A DNA stretch of 64,000 bases from Streptococcus cuniculipharyngis (GCF_007859195.1 NZ_VOHL01000006.1:1-64000), one strand, 5' to 3'; shown: positions 42,020 to 53,662, numbered from the stretch's first letter. Program-made: numbers and translations. Notes: generated by a model from the sequence alone, not told the origin.

Positions 42020-42983
42020 GAAATTATTAGGCATTGATTTAGGTGGAACAACGGTCAAATTCGGCATCCTTAGCTTAGAGGGAGAGGTCCAGGAAAAGTG
42101 GGCGATTGAGACTAATATTTTAGAAGAAGGTCGTCATATTGTGCCAGATATTGTGGCTTCGCTCAAGCATCGATTGGAGCTTTATGGCTTGACTGCTGCT
42201 GATTTTGTGGGGATTGGCATGGGTTCGCCGGGTGCGGTTGACCGCCTCAATAAGACGGTGACAGGTGCCTTTAATTTAAACTGGGCTCAGACTCAGCAGG
42301 TTGGCTCAGTCATTGAAAGAGAACTCGGGATTCCCTTTGCGATTGACAATGATGCCAATGTGGCTGCCTTAGGAGAACGTTGGGTTGGGGCAGGCGATAA
42401 TCAACCTGATGTTGTCTTCATGACCCTGGGTACAGGTGTCGGTGGCGGTATTATTGCAGCTGGTCATCTGATTCACGGCGTGGCAGGAGCTGGCGGTGAA
42501 ATTGGCCACATGATTGTGGAGCCAGATTCTGGCTTTGATTGTACTTGTGGTAATAAAGGGTGTTTGGAGACCGTAGCTTCAGCAACAGGGGTTGTTCGTC
42601 TAGCTCGTTTATTGGCGGAAAGCTATGAAGGTGATTCGGCCCTTAAATTAGCGATTGATAACGGGGATGACGTGACCAGTAAGGCTATTTTTGATGTTGC
42701 TCAAACGGGTGATTACTTTGCCAATCAAGTGGTTAATCAAGTGGCTAAATATCTAGGATTAGCAGCGGCAAATTTGGGGAATATTCTCAATCCGGATGCC
42801 ATTGTGATTGGTGGCGGCGTTTCAGCTGCGGGTGAATTTTTACGTCAGAAGGTAGAGGACTATTTTGTAGCTTATGCCTTTCCTCAAGTTAAACAGACTA
42901 CAAAGATTAAATTAGCAGAGTTGGGTAATGATGCTGGCATTATTGGTGCGGCAAGTCTAGCTCGTCAGTTTTTAGAAGATTAG
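42012..42983 (+). CDS. glcK: Glucokinase, ROK family
   Basis: Phosphorylates free glucose to glucose-6-phosphate. The 323-aa product shows the ROK pattern: LGIDLGGTTVKFGIL (ATP site), DNDANVAALGE with the catalytic Asp, GTGVGGGIIAAGHLIHG, and the zinc site GHMIVEPDSGFDCTCGNKGCLETVAS. It overlaps yqgQ, so translation is coupled to that leaderless gene. A rhodanese-like gene follows at 9 nt. Confidence 0.95.
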   Translation: MSKKLLGIDLGGTTVKFGILSLEGEVQEKWAIETNILEEGRHIVPDIVASLKHRLELYGLTAADFVGIGMGSPGAVDRLNKTVTGAFNLNWAQTQQVGSVIERELGIPFAIDNDANVAALGERWVGAGDNQPDVVFMTLGTGVGGGIIAAGHLIHGVAGAGGEIGHMIVEPDSGFDCTCGNKGCLETVASATGVVRLARLLAESYEGDSALKLAIDNGDDVTSKAIFDVAQTGDYFANQVVNQVAKYLGLAAANLGNILNPDAIVIGGGVSAAGEFLRQKVEDYFVAYAFPQVKQTTKIKLAELGNDAGIIGAASLARQFLED

Positions 42984-42992
42984 GAGATAGTG

Positions 42993-43379
42993 ATGATAAC
43001 CTGGTTTTTATGGATGATTGTTTTAGGTTTTGTGGCCTGGACAGTTTGGAATTATTGGCGGGTGCGACAATCAGCCCAATTTATTAGCAATGAAGAATTT
43101 AAGGGACTAATGCAGGGAGGTCAGGTCATTGATCTCCGAGATGGTGCTAGTTTTCGTCGTCAGCATATTTTGGGGGCGAGAAACTTTCAAGCGGGTCAAT
43201 TTAAGGAGTCGCTCTCAGCTCTCCGCCCGGATAAACCTGTTTTGCTCTATGATAATGCGCGTGGAGCCAATTTGGCCCGTAGTATTTTAAGCTTGAAAAA
43301 AGCAGGCTTTACCCAAGTTTATGTTTTGCGGGATGGGTTTGACCATTGGGATGGTAAAATCAAGGCAACTAAACAGTAG
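42993..43379 (+). CDS. Membrane-anchored rhodanese-like protein without catalytic Cys
   Basis: A 128-aa protein with one N-terminal membrane span and a rhodanese domain (VIDLRDGASFRRQHILGARNF, GFDHWDGKI). The active-site loop where Cys is expected reads YDNARGANLAR, so sulfur transfer is unlikely and a binding or regulatory role is more probable. The start ATG 42993 is better spaced from TAGGAG than GTG 42990. It is the last gene of the yqgQ-glcK unit, with a terminator following. Confidence 0.85.
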   Translation: MITWFLWMIVLGFVAWTVWNYWRVRQSAQFISNEEFKGLMQGGQVIDLRDGASFRRQHILGARNFQAGQFKESLSALRPDKPVLLYDNARGANLARSILSLKKAGFTQVYVLRDGFDHWDGKIKATKQ

Positions 43380-43382
43380 ATT

Positions 43383-43411
43383 TAGGCTAGGATTTCCTAG
43401 TCTATTTTTTT
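43383..43411 (+). terminator. Intrinsic terminator after the rhodanese-like gene
   Basis: CTAGGA-TT-TCCTAG within TAG/CTA, followed by T7. Confidence 0.82.
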
Positions 43412-43469
43412 AAAAAGTCGTCAGGAAACGTTTACAAGTATTGTGTTTTCTGTTTTTTATCAAAAAATA

Positions 43470-43478
43470 TGGTATAAT
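43470..43478 (+). promoter_or_regulatory. Extended -10 promoter of typA
   Basis: TGG-TATAAT, 35 nt before the typA ATG, with AGAGGAAA as ribosome site between. Confidence 0.6.
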
Positions 43479-43513
43479 ACAACGGTTAAGATAAAAAATA
43501 AATAGAGGAAATC

Positions 43514-45355
43514 ATGACAAAATTAAGAGAAGATATCCGTAACGTTGCCATTATCGCTCACGTTGACCACGGAAAGACCACCCTTGTAGATGAATTGCTG
43601 AAACAATCACAAACCCTAGATGAACGCACCACCCTAGATGAGCGTGCCATGGACTCTAATGACCTAGAAAAAGAGCGTGGTATCACCATCTTGGCGAAAA
43701 ATACTGCAGTTGCTTACAATGATGTCCGTATCAATATCATGGATACCCCAGGTCACGCGGACTTTGGTGGTGAGGTTGAGCGGATTATGAAAATGGTTGA
43801 CGGTGTTGTCCTTGTGGTTGACGCCTATGAAGGGACCATGCCCCAAACTCGCTTTGTATTGAAAAAAGCCTTGGAGCAAAATCTAACCCCAATCGTTGTG
43901 GTTAACAAGATTGATAAGCCGTCTGCTCGTCCAGCAGAGGTTGTTGATGAAGTGCTTGAGCTCTTTATTGAGTTGGGGGCAGACGATGACCAACTTGATT
44001 TCCCAGTGGTTTATGCCTCAGCCATCAATGGAACATCATCGTTATCAGATGATCCAGCGGATCAAGAAGCGACCATGGCACCAATCTTTGATACTATCAT
44101 TGACCATATTCCTGCCCCAGTGGATAATTCAGATGAGCCACTGCAATTCCAAGTGTCACTTTTGGACTACAATGACTTTGTCGGTCGAATTGGAATTGGT
44201 CGTGTCTTCCGTGGAACAGTTAAGGTAGGGGACCAGGTAACCCTATCAAAACTTGATGGCAGCACTAAAAATTTCCGTGTTACTAAACTTTTTGGTTTCT
44301 TTGGCTTGGAACGTCGTGAAATTCAAGAAGCTAAGGCTGGTGATTTGATTGCCGTGTCTGGTATGGAAGACATCTTTGTCGGTGAAACAGTGACCCCGAC
44401 AGATGTGGTTGAGCCTTTACCAGTGCTTCGGATTGATGAACCAACCCTACAAATGACCTTCTTGGTTAATAATTCACCTTTTGCTGGTCGTGAAGGAAAA
44501 TGGGTAACCTCTCGCAAGGTGGAAGAGCGTCTTTTGGCTGAGTTACAAACCGATGTGTCACTTCGTGTTGACCCAACTGATTCACCAGATAAATGGACGG
44601 TTTCAGGGCGTGGTGAGTTGCACTTGTCAATCTTGATTGAAACCATGCGTCGTGAGGGTTATGAACTTCAAGTATCACGTCCAGAAGTTATCATCAAGGA
44701 AATCGATGGGGTCAAGATGGAGCCTTTTGAACGTGTGCAAATCGACACGCCAGAAGAATACCAAGGGGCAGTGATTCAATCCCTATCTGAACGCAAGGGT
44801 GACATGCTAGACATGCAAATGGTTGGTAACGGTCAAACACGCTTGATTTTCCTTGTGCCAGCCCGTGGCTTAATCGGCTACTCAACAGAATTCTTGTCAA
44901 TGACCCGTGGTTATGGGATTATGAACCACACCTTTGACCAATATTTGCCGGTAATTCCAGGAGAAATTGGAGGTCGTCACCGTGGAGCCTTGGTATCAAT
45001 TGATGCTGGTAAGGCAACCACTTATTCCATCATGCGGATTGAGGAGCGGGGAACCATCTTTGTTAATCCAGGAACAGAAGTTTATGAAGGCATGATTATC
45101 GGTGAAAATTCTCGTGATAATGATTTGACCGTTAATATCACAACTGCCAAACAAATGACCAATGTCCGCTCAGCCACCAAGGACCAGACAGCGGTGATTA
45201 AAACACCTCGTATTCTAACCTTGGAAGAATCCTTGGAATTCTTGAATGATGATGAATACATGGAGGTTACTCCAGAATCTATCCGTCTCCGTAAACAAAT
45301 TCTTGATAAACAAGGGCGTGACAAGGCAGCTAAGAAGAAAAAATCTGCTGAATAA
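43514..45355 (+). CDS. typA: Ribosome-associated GTPase TypA/BipA
   Basis: A 613-aa translational GTPase of the EF-G family, involved in ribosome assembly and stress adaptation. G motifs: AHVDHGKTT, DTPGHADFGGEVE, VVNKIDKPSA. Domain II, domain III, domain V and the TypA-specific C-terminal domain (GRGELHLSILIETMRREGYEL and onward) follow. Codon bias is high. The DUF3165 gene follows at 22 nt, as in other streptococci. Confidence 0.96.
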   Translation: MTKLREDIRNVAIIAHVDHGKTTLVDELLKQSQTLDERTTLDERAMDSNDLEKERGITILAKNTAVAYNDVRINIMDTPGHADFGGEVERIMKMVDGVVLVVDAYEGTMPQTRFVLKKALEQNLTPIVVVNKIDKPSARPAEVVDEVLELFIELGADDDQLDFPVVYASAINGTSSLSDDPADQEATMAPIFDTIIDHIPAPVDNSDEPLQFQVSLLDYNDFVGRIGIGRVFRGTVKVGDQVTLSKLDGSTKNFRVTKLFGFFGLERREIQEAKAGDLIAVSGMEDIFVGETVTPTDVVEPLPVLRIDEPTLQMTFLVNNSPFAGREGKWVTSRKVEERLLAELQTDVSLRVDPTDSPDKWTVSGRGELHLSILIETMRREGYELQVSRPEVIIKEIDGVKMEPFERVQIDTPEEYQGAVIQSLSERKGDMLDMQMVGNGQTRLIFLVPARGLIGYSTEFLSMTRGYGIMNHTFDQYLPVIPGEIGGRHRGALVSIDAGKATTYSIMRIEERGTIFVNPGTEVYEGMIIGENSRDNDLTVNITTAKQMTNVRSATKDQTAVIKTPRILTLEESLEFLNDDEYMEVTPESIRLRKQILDKQGRDKAAKKKKSAE

Positions 45356-45377
45356 ACTTTAACTAAGAGGTTAATCG

Positions 45378-45656
45378 ATGTTCTATCTTATTATTGCATT
45401 AATGATTTTAGGTTATTACATTTTTGCCGCGCCTAAATCAATAAAAAATACCTTGACCATGATTTTTATGGTTGGTATTGTCGGGGTCTTTCTAGTATTA
45501 GCCATCTTGAGTTTTGTTCATTTGGTGAAATCTCCCCCAGAGATTTTTGTCGGTCTAATCATGACGGTTCTGGGTGTTTGGTCGTTAAAAGATACCCTAG
45601 AGTTGAAAACTAGGCGAAAAAGTAAGATAGATAGAGAAAATAGGAGAGGTTTTTAA
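45378..45656 (+). CDS. DUF3165 family membrane protein
   Basis: A 92-aa small membrane protein with three hydrophobic segments and a basic tail (RRKSKIDRENRR), matching the streptococcal DUF3165 family, which is typically located between typA and murD. Function is unknown. The terminator at 45644 overlaps its last codons. Confidence 0.82.
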   Translation: MFYLIIALMILGYYIFAAPKSIKNTLTMIFMVGIVGVFLVLAILSFVHLVKSPPEIFVGLIMTVLGVWSLKDTLELKTRRKSKIDRENRRGF

Positions 45657-45670
45657 GAGCCTCTCTTTTT
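45644..45670 (+). terminator. Intrinsic terminator after DUF3165
   Basis: GAGAGG / CCTCTC stem followed by T5. The 5' arm is coding. Confidence 0.85.
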
Positions 45671-45760
45671 CTAGTTGGGCGTTTCCCACCCTTGAATCTT
45701 GAAAAATAGGTTAATTAAGGGTAAAATAGTAATGATAGAAACGGATGGAATGGAAAGAGT

Positions 45761-47116
45761 ATGAAAATAGTTAATCGCTTCAAGCATCAAAAAGTTTTGG
45801 TCTTAGGCTTGGCTCGTTCAGGCCTGGCAGCAGCCAAATTACTTAGTCAACTGGGGGCCCTTGTGACGGTCAATGATGCTAGTCCCTTAGCAGATAATCC
45901 TTTGGCACAAGAATTGTTAGAAGAAGGTATTCGGGTGGTTTGTGGCCATCACCCTGTGGAATTGTTGGAAGAAGACTTTATGCTTATGGTGAAAAACCCT
46001 GGGATTCCTTACCATAATCCTATGGTTGAAGCAGCCTTAGCCAAGGGGCTTCCTGTGTTAACAGAAGTTGAGTTGGCTTATCTGATTGCGGAAGCACCTA
46101 TTATTGGGATTACTGGATCCAATGGTAAGACGACAACCACAACCATGATTGCTGAGGTCTTCAAGCAGGCTGGGCAGTCGGGAGTTGTCGCAGGAAATAT
46201 AGGGTTTCCAGCCAGTCAGGTGGCGCAAACAGTCACAGCGAGTGATAACCTGATTATGGAATTGTCTAGTTTTCAATTGATGGGGATTGAGAGCTTTAAA
46301 CCACATATCGCTGTCATTACTAATTTTATGCCTAGTCACTTGGATTACCATGGTAGCTTTGATGACTATGTTGCTGCTAAATGGCGTATTCAAGAAAATA
46401 TGACATCGGCAGACTACTTGGTTCTTAACTTCAACCAACCCTTGGCTAAGGAATTAGCGGTAAGCAGTAAGGCTCAACTTGTGCCATTTTCAACGGATGA
46501 AAAGGTTGACGGGGCTTACTTGTCTGAGGGAATGCTCTACTTTAAAGAAGAGGCAATTTTACCTGCGGCTGACCTGGGTGTTCCTGGTTTGCACAATATT
46601 GAAAATGCCTTGGCGACTATTGCAGTGGCCAAGTTAGCTGGTTTGCCTAACCAGGCCATCGCTGAAGCTCTCGGTCAGTTTGGTGGGGTTAAACACCGCT
46701 TGCAGTACCTAGGTCAGATTAATCACGTTAAGTTTTATAACGATAGTAAGTCTACTAATGTTCTAGCCACTCAGAAAGCCTTGTCTGGTTTTAAGAAATC
46801 GGAGGTCTTGCTTATCCTTGGGGGATTGGATCGAGGAAATGCCTTTGACGATTTATTACCAGATATCAGAGGTTTGAAAAAAATCATTGTTCTTGGGGAA
46901 TCAGCTCCTCGGTTGCAAGGTCTGGCTGCACAAGCTGGGGTTGACTGTTTGACAGTGGCAGATGTTAGACAGGCTGCTTTGGAAGCCTTTAAGCAAGCCA
47001 ATCCAGGAGATACGATTTTGCTCAGTCCAGCTAATGCTAGTTGGGATATGTATGCTAACTTTGAAGAACGTGGTGATGAATTTATCCAAGCCTTTGAGAG
47101 CCTAAAAGGAGAATAA
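45761..47116 (+). CDS. murD: UDP-N-acetylmuramoylalanine-D-glutamate ligase
   Basis: Adds D-glutamate to UDP-MurNAc-L-Ala in peptidoglycan synthesis. The 451-aa product has an N-terminal Rossmann domain ([17 protein letters not shown]), the ATP loop [14 protein letters not shown], the central [23 protein letters not shown] and the C-terminal DSKSTN and [14 protein letters not shown] motifs. The start follows GGAAAGAG. It overlaps closely with murG (1-nt gap) as the first gene of the wall-division operon. Confidence 0.96.
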   Translation: MKIVNRFKHQKVLVLGLARSGLAAAKLLSQLGALVTVNDASPLADNPLAQELLEEGIRVVCGHHPVELLEEDFMLMVKNPGIPYHNPMVEAALAKGLPVLTEVELAYLIAEAPIIGITGSNGKTTTTTMIAEVFKQAGQSGVVAGNIGFPASQVAQTVTASDNLIMELSSFQLMGIESFKPHIAVITNFMPSHLDYHGSFDDYVAAKWRIQENMTSADYLVLNFNQPLAKELAVSSKAQLVPFSTDEKVDGAYLSEGMLYFKEEAILPAADLGVPGLHNIENALATIAVAKLAGLPNQAIAEALGQFGGVKHRLQYLGQINHVKFYNDSKSTNVLATQKALSGFKKSEVLLILGGLDRGNAFDDLLPDIRGLKKIIVLGESAPRLQGLAAQAGVDCLTVADVRQAALEAFKQANPGDTILLSPANASWDMYANFEERGDEFIQAFESLKGE

Positions 47117-47117
47117 A

Positions 47118-48179
47118 ATGGGTCAGAAAAAGATTATTTTTACAGGTGGTGGCACGGTTGGTCACGTTACCCTCAATCTTATTTTAATGCCTAAATTTAT
47201 TGCGGATGGCTGGCAAGTTCATTATATTGGAGACAAGAAAGGGGTCGAGTACCAAGAGATTGTCAAATCGGGTTTGCCTGTAACCTTTCATGGGATTGCT
47301 ACTGGTAAGTTACGTCGCTATTTTAGTTGGCAAAATTTTTTGGACCTGTTTAAGGTAGCCTATGGCATCATTCAGTCGCTCTTGATTGTTGGGAAGGTTA
47401 GACCTCAGGCTCTCTTTTCTAAGGGAGGGTTTGTTTCTGTTCCACCTGTTATTGCAGCTCGTCTCTTGCGGGTTCCTGTTTTTGTTCATGAATCCGACTT
47501 GTCCATGGGCTTGGCCAATAAAATTGCTTCAAAATTTGCAACGACCATGTATACTACTTTTAAACAAGGGCATCTGGTTAAGGAAAAACATGTGGGAGCA
47601 ATCACCAAGATTAGTCAGCAAGAGGTTGATCTTGGACAGGTCCAGGACATTCAGGCCCAATTTGATGACAAGCTTCAGACCATCTTGTTCATCGGAGGGT
47701 CTGGTGGAGCTAAGGTCTTCAACGATTTTATTTCCAATAATAAGGCCCTTTTGGAAGCTTACAATGTGATTAACATCTCAGGTGATAAAAGTCTCAACCA
47801 ATTATCACAAAATCTTTATCGGGTTGATTATGTCACAGATAGTTATCAAGCCTTGATGACACTGGCCGATGTGGTGGTGACACGAGGAGGAGCTAATACG
47901 ATTTTTGAATTATTAGCCATGAAAAAATTGCAGGTGATTGTGCCTTTGGGGAAAGAGGCCAGTCGAGGTGATCAGTTGGAAAATGCCGCCTATTTTGAGA
48001 AACAAGGTTATGCCAAGCAGATTTTGGAGTCAGATTTGACTATGGAGACTTTAAATCAGGCAATAAAAGAGTTATTGGCCAATCGTGAGGCTTATATAAG
48101 CGCCATGGAGCAAACCAAAGATTTAAAATCGGCTGATGCGTTTTATGCCCTGCTTCAGTCAGATATTGAAAAAACATAG
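47118..48179 (+). CDS. murG: UDP-GlcNAc transferase MurG
   Basis: Membrane-associated glycosyltransferase that converts lipid I to lipid II. The 353-aa product has the N-terminal glycine loop [13 protein letters not shown], the [14 protein letters not shown] segment, [11 protein letters not shown] and the C-terminal [14 protein letters not shown] donor-binding region. The Gly-rich loop carries Val where most homologues have Gly-Thr-Gly-Gly. It lies in order murD-murG-divIB, as in other streptococci. Confidence 0.95.
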   Translation: MGQKKIIFTGGGTVGHVTLNLILMPKFIADGWQVHYIGDKKGVEYQEIVKSGLPVTFHGIATGKLRRYFSWQNFLDLFKVAYGIIQSLLIVGKVRPQALFSKGGFVSVPPVIAARLLRVPVFVHESDLSMGLANKIASKFATTMYTTFKQGHLVKEKHVGAITKISQQEVDLGQVQDIQAQFDDKLQTILFIGGSGGAKVFNDFISNNKALLEAYNVINISGDKSLNQLSQNLYRVDYVTDSYQALMTLADVVVTRGGANTIFELLAMKKLQVIVPLGKEASRGDQLENAAYFEKQGYAKQILESDLTMETLNQAIKELLANREAYISAMEQTKDLKSADAFYALLQSDIEKT

Positions 48180-48188
48180 AAGGACATT

Positions 48189-49283
48189 ATGGCAAAAAAA
48201 GGGAAGAGCAAGCAGTCAGCTGAAGAACCAGTATTGACAGACTGGCAAAAAAGAAATATTGAGTTTTTAAAAAAGAAACAGCGAGAAGAGCGGCTAAAGT
48301 CAGAGCAGGCTAGTCATTTTCCGTCCCGACGCCCTTCTGTGGACAGGGAGCCAACAGAAGGAAAAATGCCGAAAAAACCAATTAAACAGAAGAAGGTTAA
48401 GCCGGTTAGGGTCAAAAAGGAGCGGACAGCCCAGGATCGCGCGCGGTCCAAGTCTTTACCTATTTTTATTGTCGCAAGTTTGATTTTGCTTGTGGCTACC
48501 TTTTATATCACGCCCTTCAGTCAAAGTAAACAACTGTATATTTCAGGGAATCAAAATGCCTTGATTGAGGATATTGGTCAGGATACGGGGATTAAGGCCA
48601 GTGATTATATCACCAGTGTTTGGCTCTTTCATCAGAAATATGAGGAGCAGTTGAAGGCAAAAAATCCTTGGATTAAGGAGGCCAAGATTTCCTACCAGTT
48701 TCCTAATCAATTTACCATCAAGGTTAAGGAATATGGGATTTTGGCCTATACCCTAACGGCAGATGGCTACCAACCGATTTTGGAAAATGGAAAAAAGGTA
48801 GCCTCAGTTAATGCTAGCCAATTGCCAGATAATTTTTTAACCATTAACCTATCGAATGATAAACAAATTAAAGCCTTGGTAGCGGATTTGGTGACCTTGA
48901 GTCCTAGTTTGCGTCGGAATATCCAAACAATTAGTTTGTCACCTAGTAAGGCGACGAAGGATTTAATACAATTTGACATGTACGATGGTAATATCCTTCG
49001 TGTTCCCTTGTCTGAGGTGGCGATAAAATTGCCTTATTATGACAAAATAAGTACTAGCCTTGAAGCACCAAAAATCATTGATATGGAAGCGGGTGTTTAT
49101 ACCACAACGGCTGAGTTAGAGGCTTCTGTGACGTCAAGTGAGAGTTCTTCGTCACCCAAGGAAGAAGAAGCCAGTGAGAGTGCCACTGAATCGACATCAA
49201 TCAGTGGCGAGGAAACTAGTGCACAGGCAGAATCAACTGATAATTTAGCAGAGGGCCCAGCTGGTGAGGAGCCGTCAAGATAA
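48189..49283 (+). CDS. divIB: Cell division protein DivIB (FtsQ)
   Basis: A bitopic divisome protein of 364 aa that links FtsL and DivIC to peptidoglycan synthesis. A long basic cytoplasmic region (about 1-95) precedes one membrane span (LPIFIVASLILLVATFYI), a POTRA domain (KQLYISGNQNALIEDI), the beta domain, and a Ser/Glu-rich disordered tail (ESSSSPKEEEASESATES) outside the cell. A terminator lies between this gene and ftsA. Confidence 0.92.
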   Translation: MAKKGKSKQSAEEPVLTDWQKRNIEFLKKKQREERLKSEQASHFPSRRPSVDREPTEGKMPKKPIKQKKVKPVRVKKERTAQDRARSKSLPIFIVASLILLVATFYITPFSQSKQLYISGNQNALIEDIGQDTGIKASDYITSVWLFHQKYEEQLKAKNPWIKEAKISYQFPNQFTIKVKEYGILAYTLTADGYQPILENGKKVASVNASQLPDNFLTINLSNDKQIKALVADLVTLSPSLRRNIQTISLSPSKATKDLIQFDMYDGNILRVPLSEVAIKLPYYDKISTSLEAPKIIDMEAGVYTTTAELEASVTSSESSSSPKEEEASESATESTSISGEETSAQAESTDNLAEGPAGEEPSR

Positions 49284-49301
49284 GTTTCTACAACAAAAAG
49301 C

Positions 49302-49330
49302 GTAAAATGTTATCATTTTACCTTTTTTTA
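49302..49330 (+). terminator. Intrinsic terminator between divIB and ftsA
   Basis: GTAAAATG-TTAT-CATTTTAC followed by CT7. Confidence 0.85.
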
Positions 49331-49339
49331 TGATATAAT
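49331..49339 (+). promoter_or_regulatory. Extended -10 promoter of ftsA
   Basis: TGA-TATAAT immediately after the terminator; its -35 region would lie within the terminator stem. The leader to ftsA is about 65 nt. Confidence 0.6.
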
Positions 49340-49410
49340 AGCATCTGAATAATTCTATTTTTGAATAGTACAAGATAATAGCAGATTGGAAAGATAGTGA
49401 GGTCAAGTGA

Positions 49411-50799
49411 ATGGCTAGAAATGGCTTTTTTACAGGGTTAGATATAGGAACAAGCTCCATCAAAGTTCTAGTTGCCGAATTTATTAAGGGCGAAATGAAT
49501 GTGATTGGGGTCAGTAATGTTGAAAGCAGTGGTGTGAAAGATGGCATTATTGTTGATATTGAGGCCGCAGCAACAGCTATTAAATCTGCTATTGAACAGG
49601 CAGAAGAAAAGGCTGGCATTTCTATTGAACGGGTAAATGTTGGTTTACCAGCCAATCATTTGCAAATCGAGCCTACTCAAGGAATGATTCCTGTGCCTAG
49701 TGAGTCCAAAGAAATTAAGGATGAAGATGTTGACAGTGTTGTTCGTTCAGCATTAACCAAGAGTATCACACCAGAACGTGAAGTGATTTCTTTAGTACCA
49801 GAGGAATTTATCGTGGATGGTTTCCAGGGGATTCGAGATCCTAGAGGGATGATGGGGATTCGTTTGGAAATGCGTGGCTTGATTTATACAGGGCCAAGTA
49901 CCATTTTACATAACCTTCGTAAGACAGTTGAGCGTGCAGGTATTAAGGTAGAAAATATCATTATTACCCCTTTAGCCATGGCAAAAACGGTTTTAAATGA
50001 GGGAGAGCGTGAATTTGGTGCAACAGTCATTGATATGGGAGCTGGTCAAACGACAGTGGCTTCTATGCGAGCACAAGAATTGCAGTACACTAATATTTAT
50101 CCCGAGGGGGGTGAATATGTGACCAAGGATATTTCAAAAGTTTTGAAGACCTCTATGCAGATTGCTGAAGCTTTGAAATTCAATTTTGGTAGTGCTGATA
50201 TGGCAACAACCAGCTTGACAGAGACCGTTCCAGTAGAAGTGGTCGGAAGTGAAGAGCCTATCGAGGTTACGGAACGTTATCTGGCTGAAATCATTTCTGC
50301 TCGGATTCGTCATATTTTGGAACGTATCAAACAAGATTTGGTACGAGGGCGTCTTTTGGAATTGCCTGGCGGTGTTATCTTGGTTGGTGGTGGTGCTATT
50401 CTTCCAGGTGTGGTTGAATTAGCGCAAGAAATTTTTCAAACCAATGTCAAATTACATGTACCAAATCAGGTTGGTATCCGCAATCCGATGTTTGCTAACG
50501 TGATCAGTTTGGTAGAATATGTTGGCACAATGACAGAAGTTGATATTTTGTCGCAAGGTGCAGTTTCTGGAGAAGAGCTGCTTAGACGTAAGCCAGTGGA
50601 CATGGGGACACCTAGTATGACGGTAACTGCTCCTGAGCTTAATAGGTCCTATGATGTTAAGCCATCTAGAGCGGTGGAATCCTTCCAAGAACCAGACTAT
50701 ATTCCACAACCCCTACCAAAAGAGCCCGCAGCTCCGAAGGAAGCTAAGCCGAAGATGGGCGAACGCATGCGTGGTGTCTTTGGCAGTTTATTTGACTAA
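49411..50799 (+). CDS. ftsA: Cell division protein FtsA
   Basis: An actin-like ATPase of 462 aa that tethers the FtsZ ring to the membrane. The phosphate-1 motif FTGLDIGTSSIKVLV, the 1C domain and the phosphate-2 motif TVIDMGAGQTTVAS are present, and GGVILVGGGAILPGV is the adenosine motif. The C-terminal amphipathic helix MGERMRGVFGSLFD is the membrane-targeting sequence. It is the first gene after an internal terminator and promoter, followed by ftsZ at 28 nt. Confidence 0.96.
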   Translation: MARNGFFTGLDIGTSSIKVLVAEFIKGEMNVIGVSNVESSGVKDGIIVDIEAAATAIKSAIEQAEEKAGISIERVNVGLPANHLQIEPTQGMIPVPSESKEIKDEDVDSVVRSALTKSITPEREVISLVPEEFIVDGFQGIRDPRGMMGIRLEMRGLIYTGPSTILHNLRKTVERAGIKVENIIITPLAMAKTVLNEGEREFGATVIDMGAGQTTVASMRAQELQYTNIYPEGGEYVTKDISKVLKTSMQIAEALKFNFGSADMATTSLTETVPVEVVGSEEPIEVTERYLAEIISARIRHILERIKQDLVRGRLLELPGGVILVGGGAILPGVVELAQEIFQTNVKLHVPNQVGIRNPMFANVISLVEYVGTMTEVDILSQGAVSGEELLRRKPVDMGTPSMTVTAPELNRSYDVKPSRAVESFQEPDYIPQPLPKEPAAPKEAKPKMGERMRGVFGSLFD

Positions 50800-50824
50800 A
50801 AGTTCTACTGAAGTGAGGAAATAA

Positions 50825-52132
<1,308 letters not shown>

Positions 52133-52135
52133 TCT

Positions 52136-52804
52136 ATGACTATCGCAGAAAATAAGCAGTTAGTTTATCAAAGAATTAAGGCAGCTCAGGCAAGGTCAAG
52201 GTTTCAGCAGGCCGTAGAGGTGATTGCTGTGACCAAGTATGTTGGTTGTCCAGAAGCAAAAGCTTTAGTGGATTTGGGGATTGAGCACTTAGGGGAAAAT
52301 CGAGTGGATCAGTTCCTTGAAAAATACAAGGAGTTGGCAGGTAAGCCGATTACTTGGCATTTAATTGGGAGTTTGCAGAGGCGCAAGGTCAAGGAAGTTA
52401 TCAATTATATTGATTACTTCCATGCTTTAGATTCTCTCAAGCTAGCTGCTGAGATTCAAAAGAGGGCCCAAAAACCGATCAAATGCTTTTTGCAGGTAAA
52501 TATTTCAGAGGAGGCAAGTAAACATGGGTTTTATTTGTCTGAAATAGAGGCAGCCCTTGAAGAATTGAAGGCCTATGATAAAATTATTTTGGTTGGTCTG
52601 ATGACCATGACTCCCTTAGCGGCTAGTCAAGATGACAAACGAGCGATTTTTCAAAAAGCTAAGATATTACAAGAATCTTTGGCTGAGAGGAAGCTTGAAC
52701 GGATGCCCTTTGCTCAGTTGAGTATGGGAATGAGTGATGATTTTGACATCGCTATTCAAGAAGGGGCCAATTTTATCAGGGTAGGATCAGCCTTCTTTAA
52801 ATAA
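52136..52804 (+). CDS. ylmE: YggS-family PLP-binding protein YlmE
   Basis: A 222-aa fold type III pyridoxal-phosphate protein that helps keep PLP balance. The PLP lysine is in VIAVTKYVG (Lys34), and [12 protein letters not shown] and [23 protein letters not shown] are family motifs. It starts 3 nt after ftsZ. No Shine-Dalgarno is visible, so translation probably depends on ribosomes finishing ftsZ. Confidence 0.93.
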   Translation: MTIAENKQLVYQRIKAAQARSRFQQAVEVIAVTKYVGCPEAKALVDLGIEHLGENRVDQFLEKYKELAGKPITWHLIGSLQRRKVKEVINYIDYFHALDSLKLAAEIQKRAQKPIKCFLQVNISEEASKHGFYLSEIEAALEELKAYDKIILVGLMTMTPLAASQDDKRAIFQKAKILQESLAERKLERMPFAQLSMGMSDDFDIAIQEGANFIRVGSAFFK

Positions 52805-52818
52805 ATAGGAGTACAATT

Positions 52819-53400
52819 ATGGCAATAAGAAATTTTTTTGATAAGGCTATATCTTATTTTGATACAGATGAGGTTAGTGAATTAGAGGAGACGCTAGCCA
52901 CGCCAAGAATGGACAGTCAAGCAACTCCTCAGCAGCGAAAACAGGCGACGGTTAGTCAACCTGTTCGTTCTCAAGTCAGTCAGCAGAGCCAAGCTCGTGC
53001 TCAGGTGAGTTCTCAATCACAGACTCAACAAAGACCTCGACAGGAGGAGCCCTTTAGACCAGTTAACCAGCGGCGTGAAACGCCTGTTTCTGTTGCCAAT
53101 AGTGCGGTGACAATTGCCCTGAAATATCCTAAAAAATATGAGGATGCTAGAGAGATTGTGGCTCTTCTTAATAGCAACGAATGCGTCCTTATTGATTTCC
53201 AATACATGTTGGAAACTCAAGCTAGACGGTGTTTGGATTTTATTGATGGTGCCAGTGAGGTTCTCTCAGGTAACCTACAAAAAGTAGGCTCATCAATGTA
53301 TCTGCTGACCCCAGTTTCTGTTGTTGTTGATATTGAAGAAATGCAGCTACCGGGTAATGGTCAAGACCTATCTTTTGACTACGATATGAAGAGAAGATAA
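52819..53400 (+). CDS. sepF: Cell division protein SepF
   Basis: A 193-aa protein that bundles FtsZ filaments and can anchor them to the membrane. The N-terminal amphipathic helix ([14 protein letters not shown]) is followed by a Gln/Ser-rich linker (about 32-80) and the conserved SepF domain ([53 protein letters not shown]). It lies in the usual position between ylmE and ylmG. Confidence 0.95.
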   Translation: MAIRNFFDKAISYFDTDEVSELEETLATPRMDSQATPQQRKQATVSQPVRSQVSQQSQARAQVSSQSQTQQRPRQEEPFRPVNQRRETPVSVANSAVTIALKYPKKYEDAREIVALLNSNECVLIDFQYMLETQARRCLDFIDGASEVLSGNLQKVGSSMYLLTPVSVVVDIEEMQLPGNGQDLSFDYDMKRR

Positions 53401-53404
53401 GCTA

Positions 53405-53662
53405 ATGGAATTTGTGATTATAATAGCACTAAGGTTCATCCAGGTTTACTCATATATTTTATTGATTTATGCAGTTTTATCTTGGTTTCCTGGTGCTTAT
53501 GAGACTCGGTTGGGCCAGCTGATTTCTTCCTTGGTCGAGCCGGTGGTTAAACCTTTTCGACGTTTTCGTCTTGTTTTTGCTGGCTTAGATTTTACCATCT
53601 TTGTATTGATGGGAATTTTAAATTGGCTGAGTGGTTTTTTACTTAATTTATTGAATCGATGA
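53405..53662 (+). CDS. ylmG: YggT-family membrane protein YlmG
   Basis: An 85-aa protein with two membrane spans of the YGGT family. Family features: SWFPGAYETRLGQLISSLVEPVVKPFRR between the spans. It is located in the division cluster and overlaps ylmH by 4 nt (ATGA). The precise role is unknown; homologues are linked to septum placement and membrane organisation. Confidence 0.92.
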   Translation: MEFVIIIALRFIQVYSYILLIYAVLSWFPGAYETRLGQLISSLVEPVVKPFRRFRLVFAGLDFTIFVLMGILNWLSGFLLNLLNR

